From contig NZ_PKRQ01000002.1 in assembly GCF_002855575.1 (NCBI RefSeq), positions 62,001 through 126,000 of the forward strand: a DNA stretch of 64,000 nt. The letters are read 5' to 3'. Position numbers and translations under genes: made by a program. The notes beneath the pieces were generated by a model, which worked only from the letters and a program-made list of their open reading frames with translations, had not been told where the DNA came from and ran no database searches. The number at the start of each line of letters is the position of its first letter. Positions within the stretch are counted from its first letter, which is position 1. Of this stretch, positions 17,856 to 25,672 are shown one piece after another. The stretch comes from Tabrizicola sp. TH137 (GTDB lineage: Bacteria > Pseudomonadota > Alphaproteobacteria > Rhodobacterales > Rhodobacteraceae).

Positions 17856-18905
17856 ATGCTTCAGGAACGCATCGAAGGCAAATGGCTTGCCGCCTTTCGG
17901 CGTGTCTTTGCGCTGAACGGAATCGGGCAGGGGACCCGGATCGCGATCCTTTCGGAGACGCAGTCGCGCCCCGTGCTGGTGCAGCTTTGCGAACTGGCCG
18001 CCTATGACCTTGGCGCTGAATTCTGCATGATCCAGATGCCCACGCCGCCACAATCGGCCCCTGTGCCTGTGAAATCCACCGGCACGAGCTGGGCGATCCA
18101 GGGCAATCGCGCGGTGATCGAGGCGCTGAAGCTGGTGGATGTGATCGTGGATTGCACGGTCGAGGGGCTGATCCACGCCCCGGAATGGCCGGAGATCGAA
18201 GAGGCCGGCCGGACGCGGCTTCTCGTCATCACCAATGAACATCCCGAGATCCTGGAACGGACGGAGCCGAAGGCGGAAGACAATGTAAAGCTGCAACTGG
18301 GTATCCAGATGCTGCGCGAGGCGTCGGAAATGCGCGTCACGTCGAAGGCAGGCACGGACCTGACCGTCGATCTGCGCGGCGCGCCCTGTGGCGGGACGGC
18401 GGGTTTCGGCACCTCGCCGGGGGCTGTGGCGCATTGGCCGGGCGGGCTCTGCCTCGCCTTTCCGGGGAAACAGGCGGTGAATGGCCGCATCGTGATGGAC
18501 GTCGGCGACATGAACCTGACGTTCAAGACCTTTCTCACCAGCCGGATCGACTTCACCATCGAGAATGACTTCGTCACCCGCATTGATGGCGATGGCATAG
18601 ATGCCCTGCATTTCCGCGAATACATGGAGGCCTGGGGCGACAGGAACGCCTATGGCCTGAGCCATGTCGGCTGGGGGATGAACCACGGCGCGAAATGGGT
18701 GTCGGCCGCGATGTATGACAAGCGCGACATGCAGGCCGTGGAGTTCCGCGCGATTGCCGGTTCGTTTCTGTGGTCCACCGGCGCGAACCAATATGCCGGG
18801 CGCTACACGCTGGGCCATTTCGACCTTCCGATGAGGAATTGCACCATCGCCCTCGACGGGCGCGTCGTCGTGCGTGACGGCGTTTTGCAGGGAGAGCTTG
18901 CCTGA
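17856..18905 (+). CDS. NicX-like Fe(II) ring-cleavage dioxygenase (2,5-dihydroxypyridine 5,6-dioxygenase family)
   Basis: 349 aa, the length of NicX. The family shares the fold of M29 leucyl aminopeptidases. NicX-like segments: MDVGDMNLTFK, SHVGWGM, AGSFLWSTGAN and GHFDLPMRNC. His270, His321 and Asp323 sit where I recall the Fe(II) ligands of P. putida NicX (His, then His-X-Asp). NicX opens 2,5-dihydroxypyridine to N-formylmaleamate. It heads a tightly coupled operon (stop overlaps next start as TGATG) that also holds an alpha/beta hydrolase, the enzyme type (NicD) acting next. Divergence from NicX elsewhere means a related hydroxylated N-heterocycle is equally possible. Confidence 0.7.
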   Translation: MLQERIEGKWLAAFRRVFALNGIGQGTRIAILSETQSRPVLVQLCELAAYDLGAEFCMIQMPTPPQSAPVPVKSTGTSWAIQGNRAVIEALKLVDVIVDCTVEGLIHAPEWPEIEEAGRTRLLVITNEHPEILERTEPKAEDNVKLQLGIQMLREASEMRVTSKAGTDLTVDLRGAPCGGTAGFGTSPGAVAHWPGGLCLAFPGKQAVNGRIVMDVGDMNLTFKTFLTSRIDFTIENDFVTRIDGDGIDALHFREYMEAWGDRNAYGLSHVGWGMNHGAKWVSAAMYDKRDMQAVEFRAIAGSFLWSTGANQYAGRYTLGHFDLPMRNCTIALDGRVVVRDGVLQGELA

Positions 18906-20248
18906 TGACCGAACAGCGCCCCATCGCCGCCGCGATGCCGATGAGCCATCCCGGCGATTACTATGACCTGTCGCGCATCCGCCCCGAGGTGCTGCGCATG
19001 CTGGAGCGGATCAATGCGCTTGGCCCGGTCTTTGCGGCCCGCGCGAAGGCCGTGGATGACGAGGCGTCGTTCCCGACGGAGAACTATCGCGATCTGGCCG
19101 AGGAAGGGTTCCTGACGCTCTGCATCCCCGAGGAATATGGCGGCATGGGCTTTTCCATGTGGGAATACGCCATGGTCGGGGCCGAGATAGCGAAGTATTG
19201 CGGCGCCACCGCGCTGACCTTCAACATGCATAACTCGTCGATGGCATGGTCGCGCTTCATGTTCGAGATGCCGAACCTGACGCCCGAAGAGAAGGCCGCC
19301 TTCGCCCCGCTGCGCGAACGACAGTTCAAGCGCGCCATTGCAGAGCGGGCCATCTATTCGCAGCCGATCTCCGAAGGGGGGCAGAACTGGACGTCAAAAC
19401 CGAACCAGACGCAGTGTCGGGCTGTCGAGGGCGGCTGGAAGATCAACGGGTTCAAGAAGTTTGCCTCCCTCGCGGGCTATTGCGATTACTACACCATCGT
19501 CTGCACCGAGGTCTTCGAGGGCATGGAGCCGCGCCACGAGGACACGATGCTTTTCGTCGTTCACAAGGATGCCCCAGGGTTGACGGTCAAGGGGGACTGG
19601 GACCCGTTGGGGATGCGCGGCACCAACAGCCGTGACCTGATCCTGAAAGATGTCTTCGTCACCGCCGAAGACATGCTGATGCCGCGGGGCATCTTCGGGA
19701 AGACGCTGCCCAACTGGCCGCACATGATGGCGACGCTCTCACCCACCTATATGGGCGTGGCGCAGGGGGCCTTTGATTTCACCGTGGCCTATCTGAAGGG
19801 GCAGGTGCCGGGCCAGCCGCCCATCGACCGCCGCATGTATGCGACGAAGCGGATCGCGGTGGGCAAGATGTATGCGCGTCTGGCCAATATGCGGGCGCTG
19901 TGGTGGCAGGCCTTTTCCGAGGCGAAGGGTTTCCCCACCAAGGCCGAAGTGATGCGGATGTATGCGGCGCAGTACAACGTGATGGAAGGTGCAGCCGAGA
20001 TGACGAGCATGGCCATCCGCACCTGCGGCGGTCAGTCGATGCTGCGGTCATTGCCGCTGGAGCGGATGTATCGCGACAGCCGCTGCGGCGCGCTCATGCT
20101 GCCCTACACATCTGAAATCATGGAGGATTATCTGTCGATCCTGACGCTTTATGAGATGGACGAGATCGACGATGCCCCCGGCGACGAGGGCGGGGCGCGC
20201 AACTCGCTCTGGCGCGGGGATGCGGGTTCGCTCAAGGGGCTGCGTTAG
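18905..20248 (+). CDS. Acyl-CoA dehydrogenase-fold flavoprotein, catalytic Glu missing
   Basis: 447 aa with the acyl-CoA dehydrogenase layout: N-terminal helical domain with LCIPEEYGGMGFS, a beta domain with DWDPLGMRGTNSRDL, and a C-terminal helical domain. The dehydrogenase catalytic Glu (in YEGT before a SEI motif) is not found: the aligned stretch reads LMLPYTSEIMED, placing Pro400 there. This argues against plain acyl-CoA dehydrogenation. Group D flavin monooxygenases share this fold and need a separate flavin reductase, and one is encoded three genes downstream (after the hydrolase, TetR and GS-like genes). A monooxygenase role on a ring substrate is therefore plausible but unproven. Confidence 0.7.
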   Translation: MTEQRPIAAAMPMSHPGDYYDLSRIRPEVLRMLERINALGPVFAARAKAVDDEASFPTENYRDLAEEGFLTLCIPEEYGGMGFSMWEYAMVGAEIAKYCGATALTFNMHNSSMAWSRFMFEMPNLTPEEKAAFAPLRERQFKRAIAERAIYSQPISEGGQNWTSKPNQTQCRAVEGGWKINGFKKFASLAGYCDYYTIVCTEVFEGMEPRHEDTMLFVVHKDAPGLTVKGDWDPLGMRGTNSRDLILKDVFVTAEDMLMPRGIFGKTLPNWPHMMATLSPTYMGVAQGAFDFTVAYLKGQVPGQPPIDRRMYATKRIAVGKMYARLANMRALWWQAFSEAKGFPTKAEVMRMYAAQYNVMEGAAEMTSMAIRTCGGQSMLRSLPLERMYRDSRCGALMLPYTSEIMEDYLSILTLYEMDEIDDAPGDEGGARNSLWRGDAGSLKGLR

Positions 20249-20252
20249 GGCG

Positions 20253-21542
20253 ATGCCGCGCGAGGGGGTCCATGTCCACGGCCATGTTCCGGCCGATGCG
20301 GCGGCGGTCTGGGCCGTGCTGCGGGATTTCGGCGGGGGCTGGCATCCCTGGATCGACCGGATCAACGTGGAGCGGGATCCGCGCGGCAGCCTGATCCGGG
20401 TCTTCACGGTGAAGGGGGAGGATGGGCTTTACCGCGAGCAGCGCACCTATCTTTCCGACAGCGACCGGGTGCTGGCCTATACCCATCTGGAAGGGATCGC
20501 AGGTTGCGAGTCCTATGACGCGCGGGTGACGGTAACGCCGTCGGAGGCGGGTGGTTGCACGGTGACATGGACGGCGCAGGTCAGCGCGCCGATGCCCCGT
20601 CTGAGCGCGATCTGCGATGGCACGCGGGCGGTGTTCGAGGCCGGCATCGCGGCGCTGGCCAAGGTTGGCGGGACAACGCCGGTGATGGAGCCGGCGGAGC
20701 CTGCGCCCCTGCGCCTGACGGAGCGGACCATCGACGCCCTGCCGCGCCTTGCCCTGACGGAGACGCCGGACCGGGGCGACGGACGGCTGTGCCTGTTCCT
20801 CCACGGGATTGGCGGCGGGCGGCAGAACTGGCGTGCCCAACTGGGCGCGGCGGGGCATCGCATCCGCTGCGCTGCGCTGGACCTGCGCGGTTATGGCGAC
20901 AGCACGCTGGGGCCGCGGCAATCGACTGTTGATGACTATTGCGCCGACATTCTGCGCGTGGCCGAGGTTCTGGGGGCGCGGCGGCTGGTTCTGGTCGGGC
21001 TGTCTTACGGGTCCTGGATCGCCACGTCCTTTGCGATGCGGCATCCCGAGATGCTGGACGGGCTGGTTCTGTCCGGGGGCTGCACCGGCATGTCCGAGGC
21101 AGGGCCGGAGGAACGCGAAGCCTTCCGACTCAGCCGTGAAGTGCCCTTGAACGCGGGCCAAGTGCCGGCCGATTTCGCCCCGGCCGTTGTGAAGGTTCTG
21201 GCGGGTCCCGATGCCCCCGAAGCGGTGCGCGCCGAACTCCTCGCCTCCATGTCGGCCATAGCTGCGCCGACGTATCGCGATGCGCTGGTCTGCTTTACCA
21301 ATCCACGCGAACGGTTTGATTTTTCACGTCTTTCCATGCCAGTCCTGATGATGACCGGCGAACATGACCGGCTTGCGCCCTCGTCGGAAATCCGCGGGAT
21401 CGCAGGCCGCATCTGGGACAGCGCGAAGCGGCCCGATGTCCGCTTCGAGGTGATCGCAGGGGCGGGACATGTCTGCAATCTGGAACAGCCGGAGACCTAT
21501 AACCGCCACCTTGCCGATTTCCTTGCAGGATTGCCGGCATGA
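20253..21542 (+). CDS. SRPBCC (START-like) domain fused to an alpha/beta hydrolase
   Basis: 429 aa. Residues 1-140 resemble a polyketide-cyclase/SRPBCC domain (VPADAAAVWAVLRDFGG, WIDRINVE, YREQRTYLSD, VTVTPSEAGGCTVTWTAQV). Residues about 165-429 form an alpha/beta hydrolase with oxyanion segment FLHGIGGGRQNW, nucleophile Ser251 (GLSYGSW), Asp372 (TGEHDRL) and His406 (GAGHVCN). The hydrolase half is like PcaD or the N-formylmaleamate deformylase NicD. Starts 5 bp after the previous stop and overlaps the TetR gene by ATGA. It may hydrolyse the ring-opened product; the SRPBCC part could bind the hydrophobic substrate. Confidence 0.75.
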   Translation: MPREGVHVHGHVPADAAAVWAVLRDFGGGWHPWIDRINVERDPRGSLIRVFTVKGEDGLYREQRTYLSDSDRVLAYTHLEGIAGCESYDARVTVTPSEAGGCTVTWTAQVSAPMPRLSAICDGTRAVFEAGIAALAKVGGTTPVMEPAEPAPLRLTERTIDALPRLALTETPDRGDGRLCLFLHGIGGGRQNWRAQLGAAGHRIRCAALDLRGYGDSTLGPRQSTVDDYCADILRVAEVLGARRLVLVGLSYGSWIATSFAMRHPEMLDGLVLSGGCTGMSEAGPEEREAFRLSREVPLNAGQVPADFAPAVVKVLAGPDAPEAVRAELLASMSAIAAPTYRDALVCFTNPRERFDFSRLSMPVLMMTGEHDRLAPSSEIRGIAGRIWDSAKRPDVRFEVIAGAGHVCNLEQPETYNRHLADFLAGLPA

Positions 21543-22219
21543 CCGCCTTGTCACGCCGCGCCCAGAACCGGATCGAACGGACGCAGCGCATCCTGGACGG
21601 CGCGCTGCGCGTCTTTGCCGAGGCAGGCTATTCCGGCACCACGATGGATGCCGTCGCGGCGGCTGTCGGGCTGTCGAAGCCCACGCTTTACCAGTATTTC
21701 GACAGCAAGGAGACCCTCTTCCAGGCCATGATGCTGGGCCAGCGGGACCGGATGATGACGGTCTTCGAACACCCCTCCGAGGCGGGGATGGTGCATGACC
21801 TGCATGCCTTTGCCTGGGATTACGCGGATGGGGTGATGCGGCCCGAAATGCTGTCGCTGGCGCGGCTCATCATCGGCGAGGTGCAGCGCTTTCCAGAGAT
21901 CGGGCGGGCCTATCAGGCCAGCGGACCAGACCGCCTGCTGGCCGGGATCATCGGCTATGTTTCGGCGCAGCGCGATGCCGGGCGGCTTGCCTTCGAGGAT
22001 GCGGAACTCGCCGCGCAAGACCTGTGGGGCCTGATCCTTTCCGCGCCTCGCACCCAGGCGCTCTACCGCCCGGATGCTGTGCCGGGACGGGCCGAACTTG
22101 CGCGGTACATCCTGAATGGTCTGCGCGTCTTCCTGCGCGCCTATTCCACCGATCCGGCACGCGATCTTGAACAGCTAGAGGCGCTTGCAAGCGCCCGAAC
22201 GACAGGGACAGGAACATGA
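21539..22219 (+). CDS. TetR/AcrR-family transcriptional regulator
   Basis: 226 aa. Residues about 8-60 are a TetR helix-turn-helix: RTQRILDGALRVFAEAGYSG, TTMDAVAAAVGLSKPTLYQYF and DSKETLFQAM. The C-terminal half resembles the AefR-like ligand-binding domain. It overlaps both neighbours by 4 bp (ATGA), so it sits inside the operon it probably controls. The palindromes at 17744-17814 are candidate operators. Confidence 0.85.
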   Translation: MTALSRRAQNRIERTQRILDGALRVFAEAGYSGTTMDAVAAAVGLSKPTLYQYFDSKETLFQAMMLGQRDRMMTVFEHPSEAGMVHDLHAFAWDYADGVMRPEMLSLARLIIGEVQRFPEIGRAYQASGPDRLLAGIIGYVSAQRDAGRLAFEDAELAAQDLWGLILSAPRTQALYRPDAVPGRAELARYILNGLRVFLRAYSTDPARDLEQLEALASARTTGTGT

Positions 22220-23556
22220 CACTGGACGATTACATCGCCGATCCGGCGAGCCGCTTTGCTACCGTGGCGATGGCGGATACCAACGGCCTCCTGCGCGGGC
22301 AGATGGTTTCGGTCAACAGCCTGAAGGGCATCGCGAAGAACGGGATGGGCATGGCCCCGGCGCAGCTTTCACTCGATCCGACCGACGTGTTGCTGACGAT
22401 CCCCGGCGTGAATGACGAAACCGGGGATTTCCATGACGATCCCCTGAAGCTCGACCCGGCGACGGTGCGGCGCCTGCCCTGGTCGAAGCCGGGGCATGAC
22501 TTGCTGGTGCTGTCGAACTTCACCGGCGAGTCTGCGAAGATGTGCCCCCGTTCGATCCTGTCCGCCGTGTTGGCGCGGGCGGCGAAGGCGGGCTTCGTGC
22601 CGAAATACGGGATGGAACTGGAATACACGCTTTTCGACGAGACCCCGGAGAGTGCACGCGCGAAGGGCTATCGCAACCTGAAGCCCGCGACCCAGCATGC
22701 CAGCCATGACCTGACGATCTATCAGGCGCTTCAGACCGAGTGGTATGAAAGCATCGCCGCGATGTGCGAGCCGTTGCGGATCGACCTTGCCAAGATGCAT
22801 GAAGAGATCGGCGCGGGCTTCATGGAAGCCTGCATCGGGGCGGGCGAGGGGCTGGAACCGGCGGATCAGCTTGTATTGCTGAAGAACTTTATCCGGGCGC
22901 TGGCGTTGCGGCAGGGCAAATCGGTGACCTTCATGCCGCGCTGGAACGAACAGGCGGACAGCCAGTCGATCCACCTGCATGTGAGCCTGAAGGACAGGGC
23001 GGGCAAGCCGCTGTTCCATGATCCTTCGGGCAAGAACGGGGTGAGCCAGACCTTCCTGCACTTCCTTGGCGGATTGCAGAAATACATCGGTGACATGACC
23101 CTGATCTTCCAGCCGACGGTGAACAGCTATCGGCGCTTTGCCCCCGGCACCTTTGCGCCGCCCGGCCTGACCTGGGGCTACGAGAACCGCACGACCTGTT
23201 TTCGCATTGTCGGCCATGATGCGGGCAGCCTGCGCGTGGAGAACCGGCTGCCGGGTGCAGATACCAACCCCTATCTCACCGCTGCCGCAACCATAGCGGC
23301 GGGCGTGGCAGGGGTGATCGAGGGGGTGGAGCCGGACCCGGAAACCATCGGTTCCGGTTATGCCCAGACCCCGCCGCGCGATTTCGCGCGGTCCATGCCA
23401 GAGGCCATCGCCCGGCTGCGGGGATCGGATTTCGCCAAAGTCTGGCTGGGAGAGCGTTTCGTGGAAGCCTTCACCGCCACTCGCGAAGGGCAGCATGATG
23501 AATTCCGGCGCAAGGTTCCCGATGTGGAACTGGAACGCTTCTTCGATCTGGGGTGA
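22216..23556 (+). CDS. Glutamine synthetase-like gamma-glutamyl amide ligase
   Basis: 446 aa, with the glutamine synthetase catalytic domain: GMELEYTLF metal-binding Glu motif near residue 133, the EIGAGFMEACIG segment, SIHLHVSL (His motif), NSYRRFAPGTFAPPGLTWG and NRTTCFRIVG. This divergent subgroup includes PuuA (gamma-glutamylputrescine), IpuC and gamma-glutamylanilide synthases, which join glutamate to amines. Within this operon it could trap an amine released from an N-heterocycle or activate an amino-substituted ring. The substrate is not determinable from sequence. Start coupled to the TetR gene by ATGA. Confidence 0.8.
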   Translation: MTLDDYIADPASRFATVAMADTNGLLRGQMVSVNSLKGIAKNGMGMAPAQLSLDPTDVLLTIPGVNDETGDFHDDPLKLDPATVRRLPWSKPGHDLLVLSNFTGESAKMCPRSILSAVLARAAKAGFVPKYGMELEYTLFDETPESARAKGYRNLKPATQHASHDLTIYQALQTEWYESIAAMCEPLRIDLAKMHEEIGAGFMEACIGAGEGLEPADQLVLLKNFIRALALRQGKSVTFMPRWNEQADSQSIHLHVSLKDRAGKPLFHDPSGKNGVSQTFLHFLGGLQKYIGDMTLIFQPTVNSYRRFAPGTFAPPGLTWGYENRTTCFRIVGHDAGSLRVENRLPGADTNPYLTAAATIAAGVAGVIEGVEPDPETIGSGYAQTPPRDFARSMPEAIARLRGSDFAKVWLGERFVEAFTATREGQHDEFRRKVPDVELERFFDLG

Positions 23557-23560
23557 CGGG

Positions 23561-24073
23561 ATGGACGATTTGCGCGCCCATTTTCTGGAAGGCATGAGCC
23601 GCGCGGCGACCTTCGTCGCGGTGGCCACCACCGATGGCGATGGGGGAAGGGCGGGCGTGACCATCTCCTCCCTGACCTCGGTCTCGGCGGATGGCGACCA
23701 GCCTTCGCTTCTTGCCTGCATCCATCACCAGAGCCCTGCCGCCGCCGCGATCCTGCGGAACCGTGCCTTCTGCGCCAATCTTCTGGCGGAGGATCAGCAA
23801 GGGGTTTCGGACCTGTTCGCCGGTCGGGCGGGCAGCGATCACGCCGCGCGCTTTGACCGGGCCGAATGGGAAGCGGGCGCTTTGGGTCAGCCGGTGCTGG
23901 CGGGCGCAACGGCGGTATTCGAATGCCGCCTCGCCACGGCCCTTCTGTGGGAGACGCATCACATCATCGTCGGACGGGTCCATTCCGTCCGGTTGTCAGA
24001 TCACCCGGCAGCGCTGCTCTATGGCCAGCGTGCCTATCGGCGGGCGGTTCATCTGCCCGGACGGGAGGTCTGA
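23561..24073 (+). CDS. Flavin reductase (HpaC/DIM6-NTAB family)
   Basis: 170 aa flavin reductase-like domain. Features are FVAVATTDGDGGRAGVTISS, SLTSVSADGDQPSLLACI, FCANLLAEDQQGVSDLFAG and a C-terminal HHIIVGRVHSVRL. Such proteins supply reduced FMN/FAD to two-component monooxygenases. It sits 4 bp after the GS-like gene. The natural partner in this operon is the acyl-CoA-dehydrogenase-fold flavoprotein. Confidence 0.8.
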   Translation: MDDLRAHFLEGMSRAATFVAVATTDGDGGRAGVTISSLTSVSADGDQPSLLACIHHQSPAAAAILRNRAFCANLLAEDQQGVSDLFAGRAGSDHAARFDRAEWEAGALGQPVLAGATAVFECRLATALLWETHHIIVGRVHSVRLSDHPAALLYGQRAYRRAVHLPGREV

Positions 24074-24163
24074 CGCAAAGCCATCCACTGGCACGCGAGA
24101 TGCCGGGGAGAACCGGGGCACCTGGCACAAAGACCGGGGCCCGCAACCAACATGGAGTAACGA

Positions 24164-25615
24164 ATGGGACACGACACAGGGAACGGGGCGAACCAGCTTC
24201 GCCGGAACTCGCTGGGCTTGCTTGCGGTCACCTTCATGGTGATCTCGGCTGCGGCCCCGCTTACGGGGGTGGCGGGGGCCGTCCCCATCGCCTTCCTCAT
24301 CGGCAATGGAACGGGGGTGCCTGCGACCTTCCTGTTCATGACGCTGGTCATGCTCGCCTTCGCGGTGGGCTATGTGGCCATGTCGCGGCATGTGAAGAAT
24401 GCGGGTGCCTTCTACGCCTATGCCGCGCGCGGCCTTGGCGGGCGCTGGGCGGGGGCCACGGCCTTTACCGCGCTGGCGGCCTATAACGCGATGCAGTTCG
24501 GGCTGATCGGCCTTCTGGGCGGGATATCGGCCGGCGTCTTCGGCAGTTTCGGCATCATCCTGCCCTGGTGGGCCTGGAGCCTCATCGCCATCCTGCTGGT
24601 TGGCATCCTCGGCTATCGGCAGGTGGATCTGTCGGCGAAGGTGCTGATCGTGCTGGTCGCCCTGGAATATCTGATCGTGCTGATCGTGGATTTCGCCATC
24701 CTTGCCCAGGGCGGGGCGGCGGATGCGGGGGGGCTGTCGGTCAATCTCTTCGATGCCAATGCCATCTTCTCGGGCTCCCTGACGGCGGCGATCCTGTTCT
24801 GTCTCGGCTCCTTCATCGGGTTCGAGGCGACGACGATCTATGCCGAAGAGGCCCGCGATCCGGATCGGACCATCCCGCGCGCGACCTATCTTTCGGTGTT
24901 GATGATCGGCCTGTTCTTCGTCTTCACCACCTGGCTGATGATTGCCGGTGTCGGTGCCGAGAACCTTATCCCCACCATCGGCGGGCTGGCCGATCCGACC
25001 GAATACTTCTTCATGCTGGCCGACATGTATGTCGGAGGCCCGGTTCCGCCCATCGCGGGCATCCTGCTGGTCTCCAGCCTCTTCGCCGCGCTGTCGGCCT
25101 TCCACAACTACATCGCCCGCTACAGCTATGTCGCCGGGCGCGAGGGGCTGTTGCCCGCTGCCTTCGGCCGCACGCATGATACCCATTCCAGCCCGCATGT
25201 CGGGTCGGTGGTGCAGTCGCTGGGGGCACTGGTTGTCCTTGCTGTCTTTGCCGGGCTCGGGCTCGATCCGGTGCTGAACATGTTCACCTGGATCAGCCAG
25301 GTCGGCACGCTCGGGGTGCTGGGGATGATGGTCGTGACCTCGCTTGCGGTGATCGTCTTCTTTCGCCGTCAGGGGGGCGAGGCTCCCGTCATGTCCACCC
25401 TGGTGCTTCCGGCGGTGTCGGGGGCAATCATGGCGGCGCTCTTCCTCTACATCTTCGCCAATTTCGGCGATCTGACAGGAACGGCAGGCGGCGGGCTGAG
25501 CTGGATTCTTCCCGGCCTCATCCCGGTGGCGGCGCTTGTGGGCTGGCTGGCGGCAGTGCGGCTGGAGAAGGCCGATCCGGCCGGATTTGCCCGCATGGGC
25601 GAGAATCGCGCCTGA
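24164..25615 (+). CDS. APC-family amino acid/amine permease
   Basis: 483 aa inner-membrane protein with about 12 hydrophobic segments. The start region LLAVTFMVISAAAPLTGVAG and GAFYAYAARGLGGRW are typical of APC permeases, as is FIGFEATTIYAEEARDPDRT near residue 215. It lies 90 bp after the flavin reductase gene on the same strand and probably imports the nitrogenous substrate of the adjacent pathway. Substrate specificity cannot be told. Confidence 0.85.
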   Translation: MGHDTGNGANQLRRNSLGLLAVTFMVISAAAPLTGVAGAVPIAFLIGNGTGVPATFLFMTLVMLAFAVGYVAMSRHVKNAGAFYAYAARGLGGRWAGATAFTALAAYNAMQFGLIGLLGGISAGVFGSFGIILPWWAWSLIAILLVGILGYRQVDLSAKVLIVLVALEYLIVLIVDFAILAQGGAADAGGLSVNLFDANAIFSGSLTAAILFCLGSFIGFEATTIYAEEARDPDRTIPRATYLSVLMIGLFFVFTTWLMIAGVGAENLIPTIGGLADPTEYFFMLADMYVGGPVPPIAGILLVSSLFAALSAFHNYIARYSYVAGREGLLPAAFGRTHDTHSSPHVGSVVQSLGALVVLAVFAGLGLDPVLNMFTWISQVGTLGVLGMMVVTSLAVIVFFRRQGGEAPVMSTLVLPAVSGAIMAALFLYIFANFGDLTGTAGGGLSWILPGLIPVAALVGWLAAVRLEKADPAGFARMGENRA

Positions 25616-25672
25616 TGGCCGGGCCGGGGCGCGGCAAGACCGCGCCCCGCTCTTGATCCGAGAGGTTTTCCG

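Noticed and set aside
17856-18905. Calling this gene an M29 aminopeptidase
   Set aside because: The fold is shared, but the MDVGD, SHVGW, STGAN and HFDLP segments and length fit NicX-type dioxygenases better.
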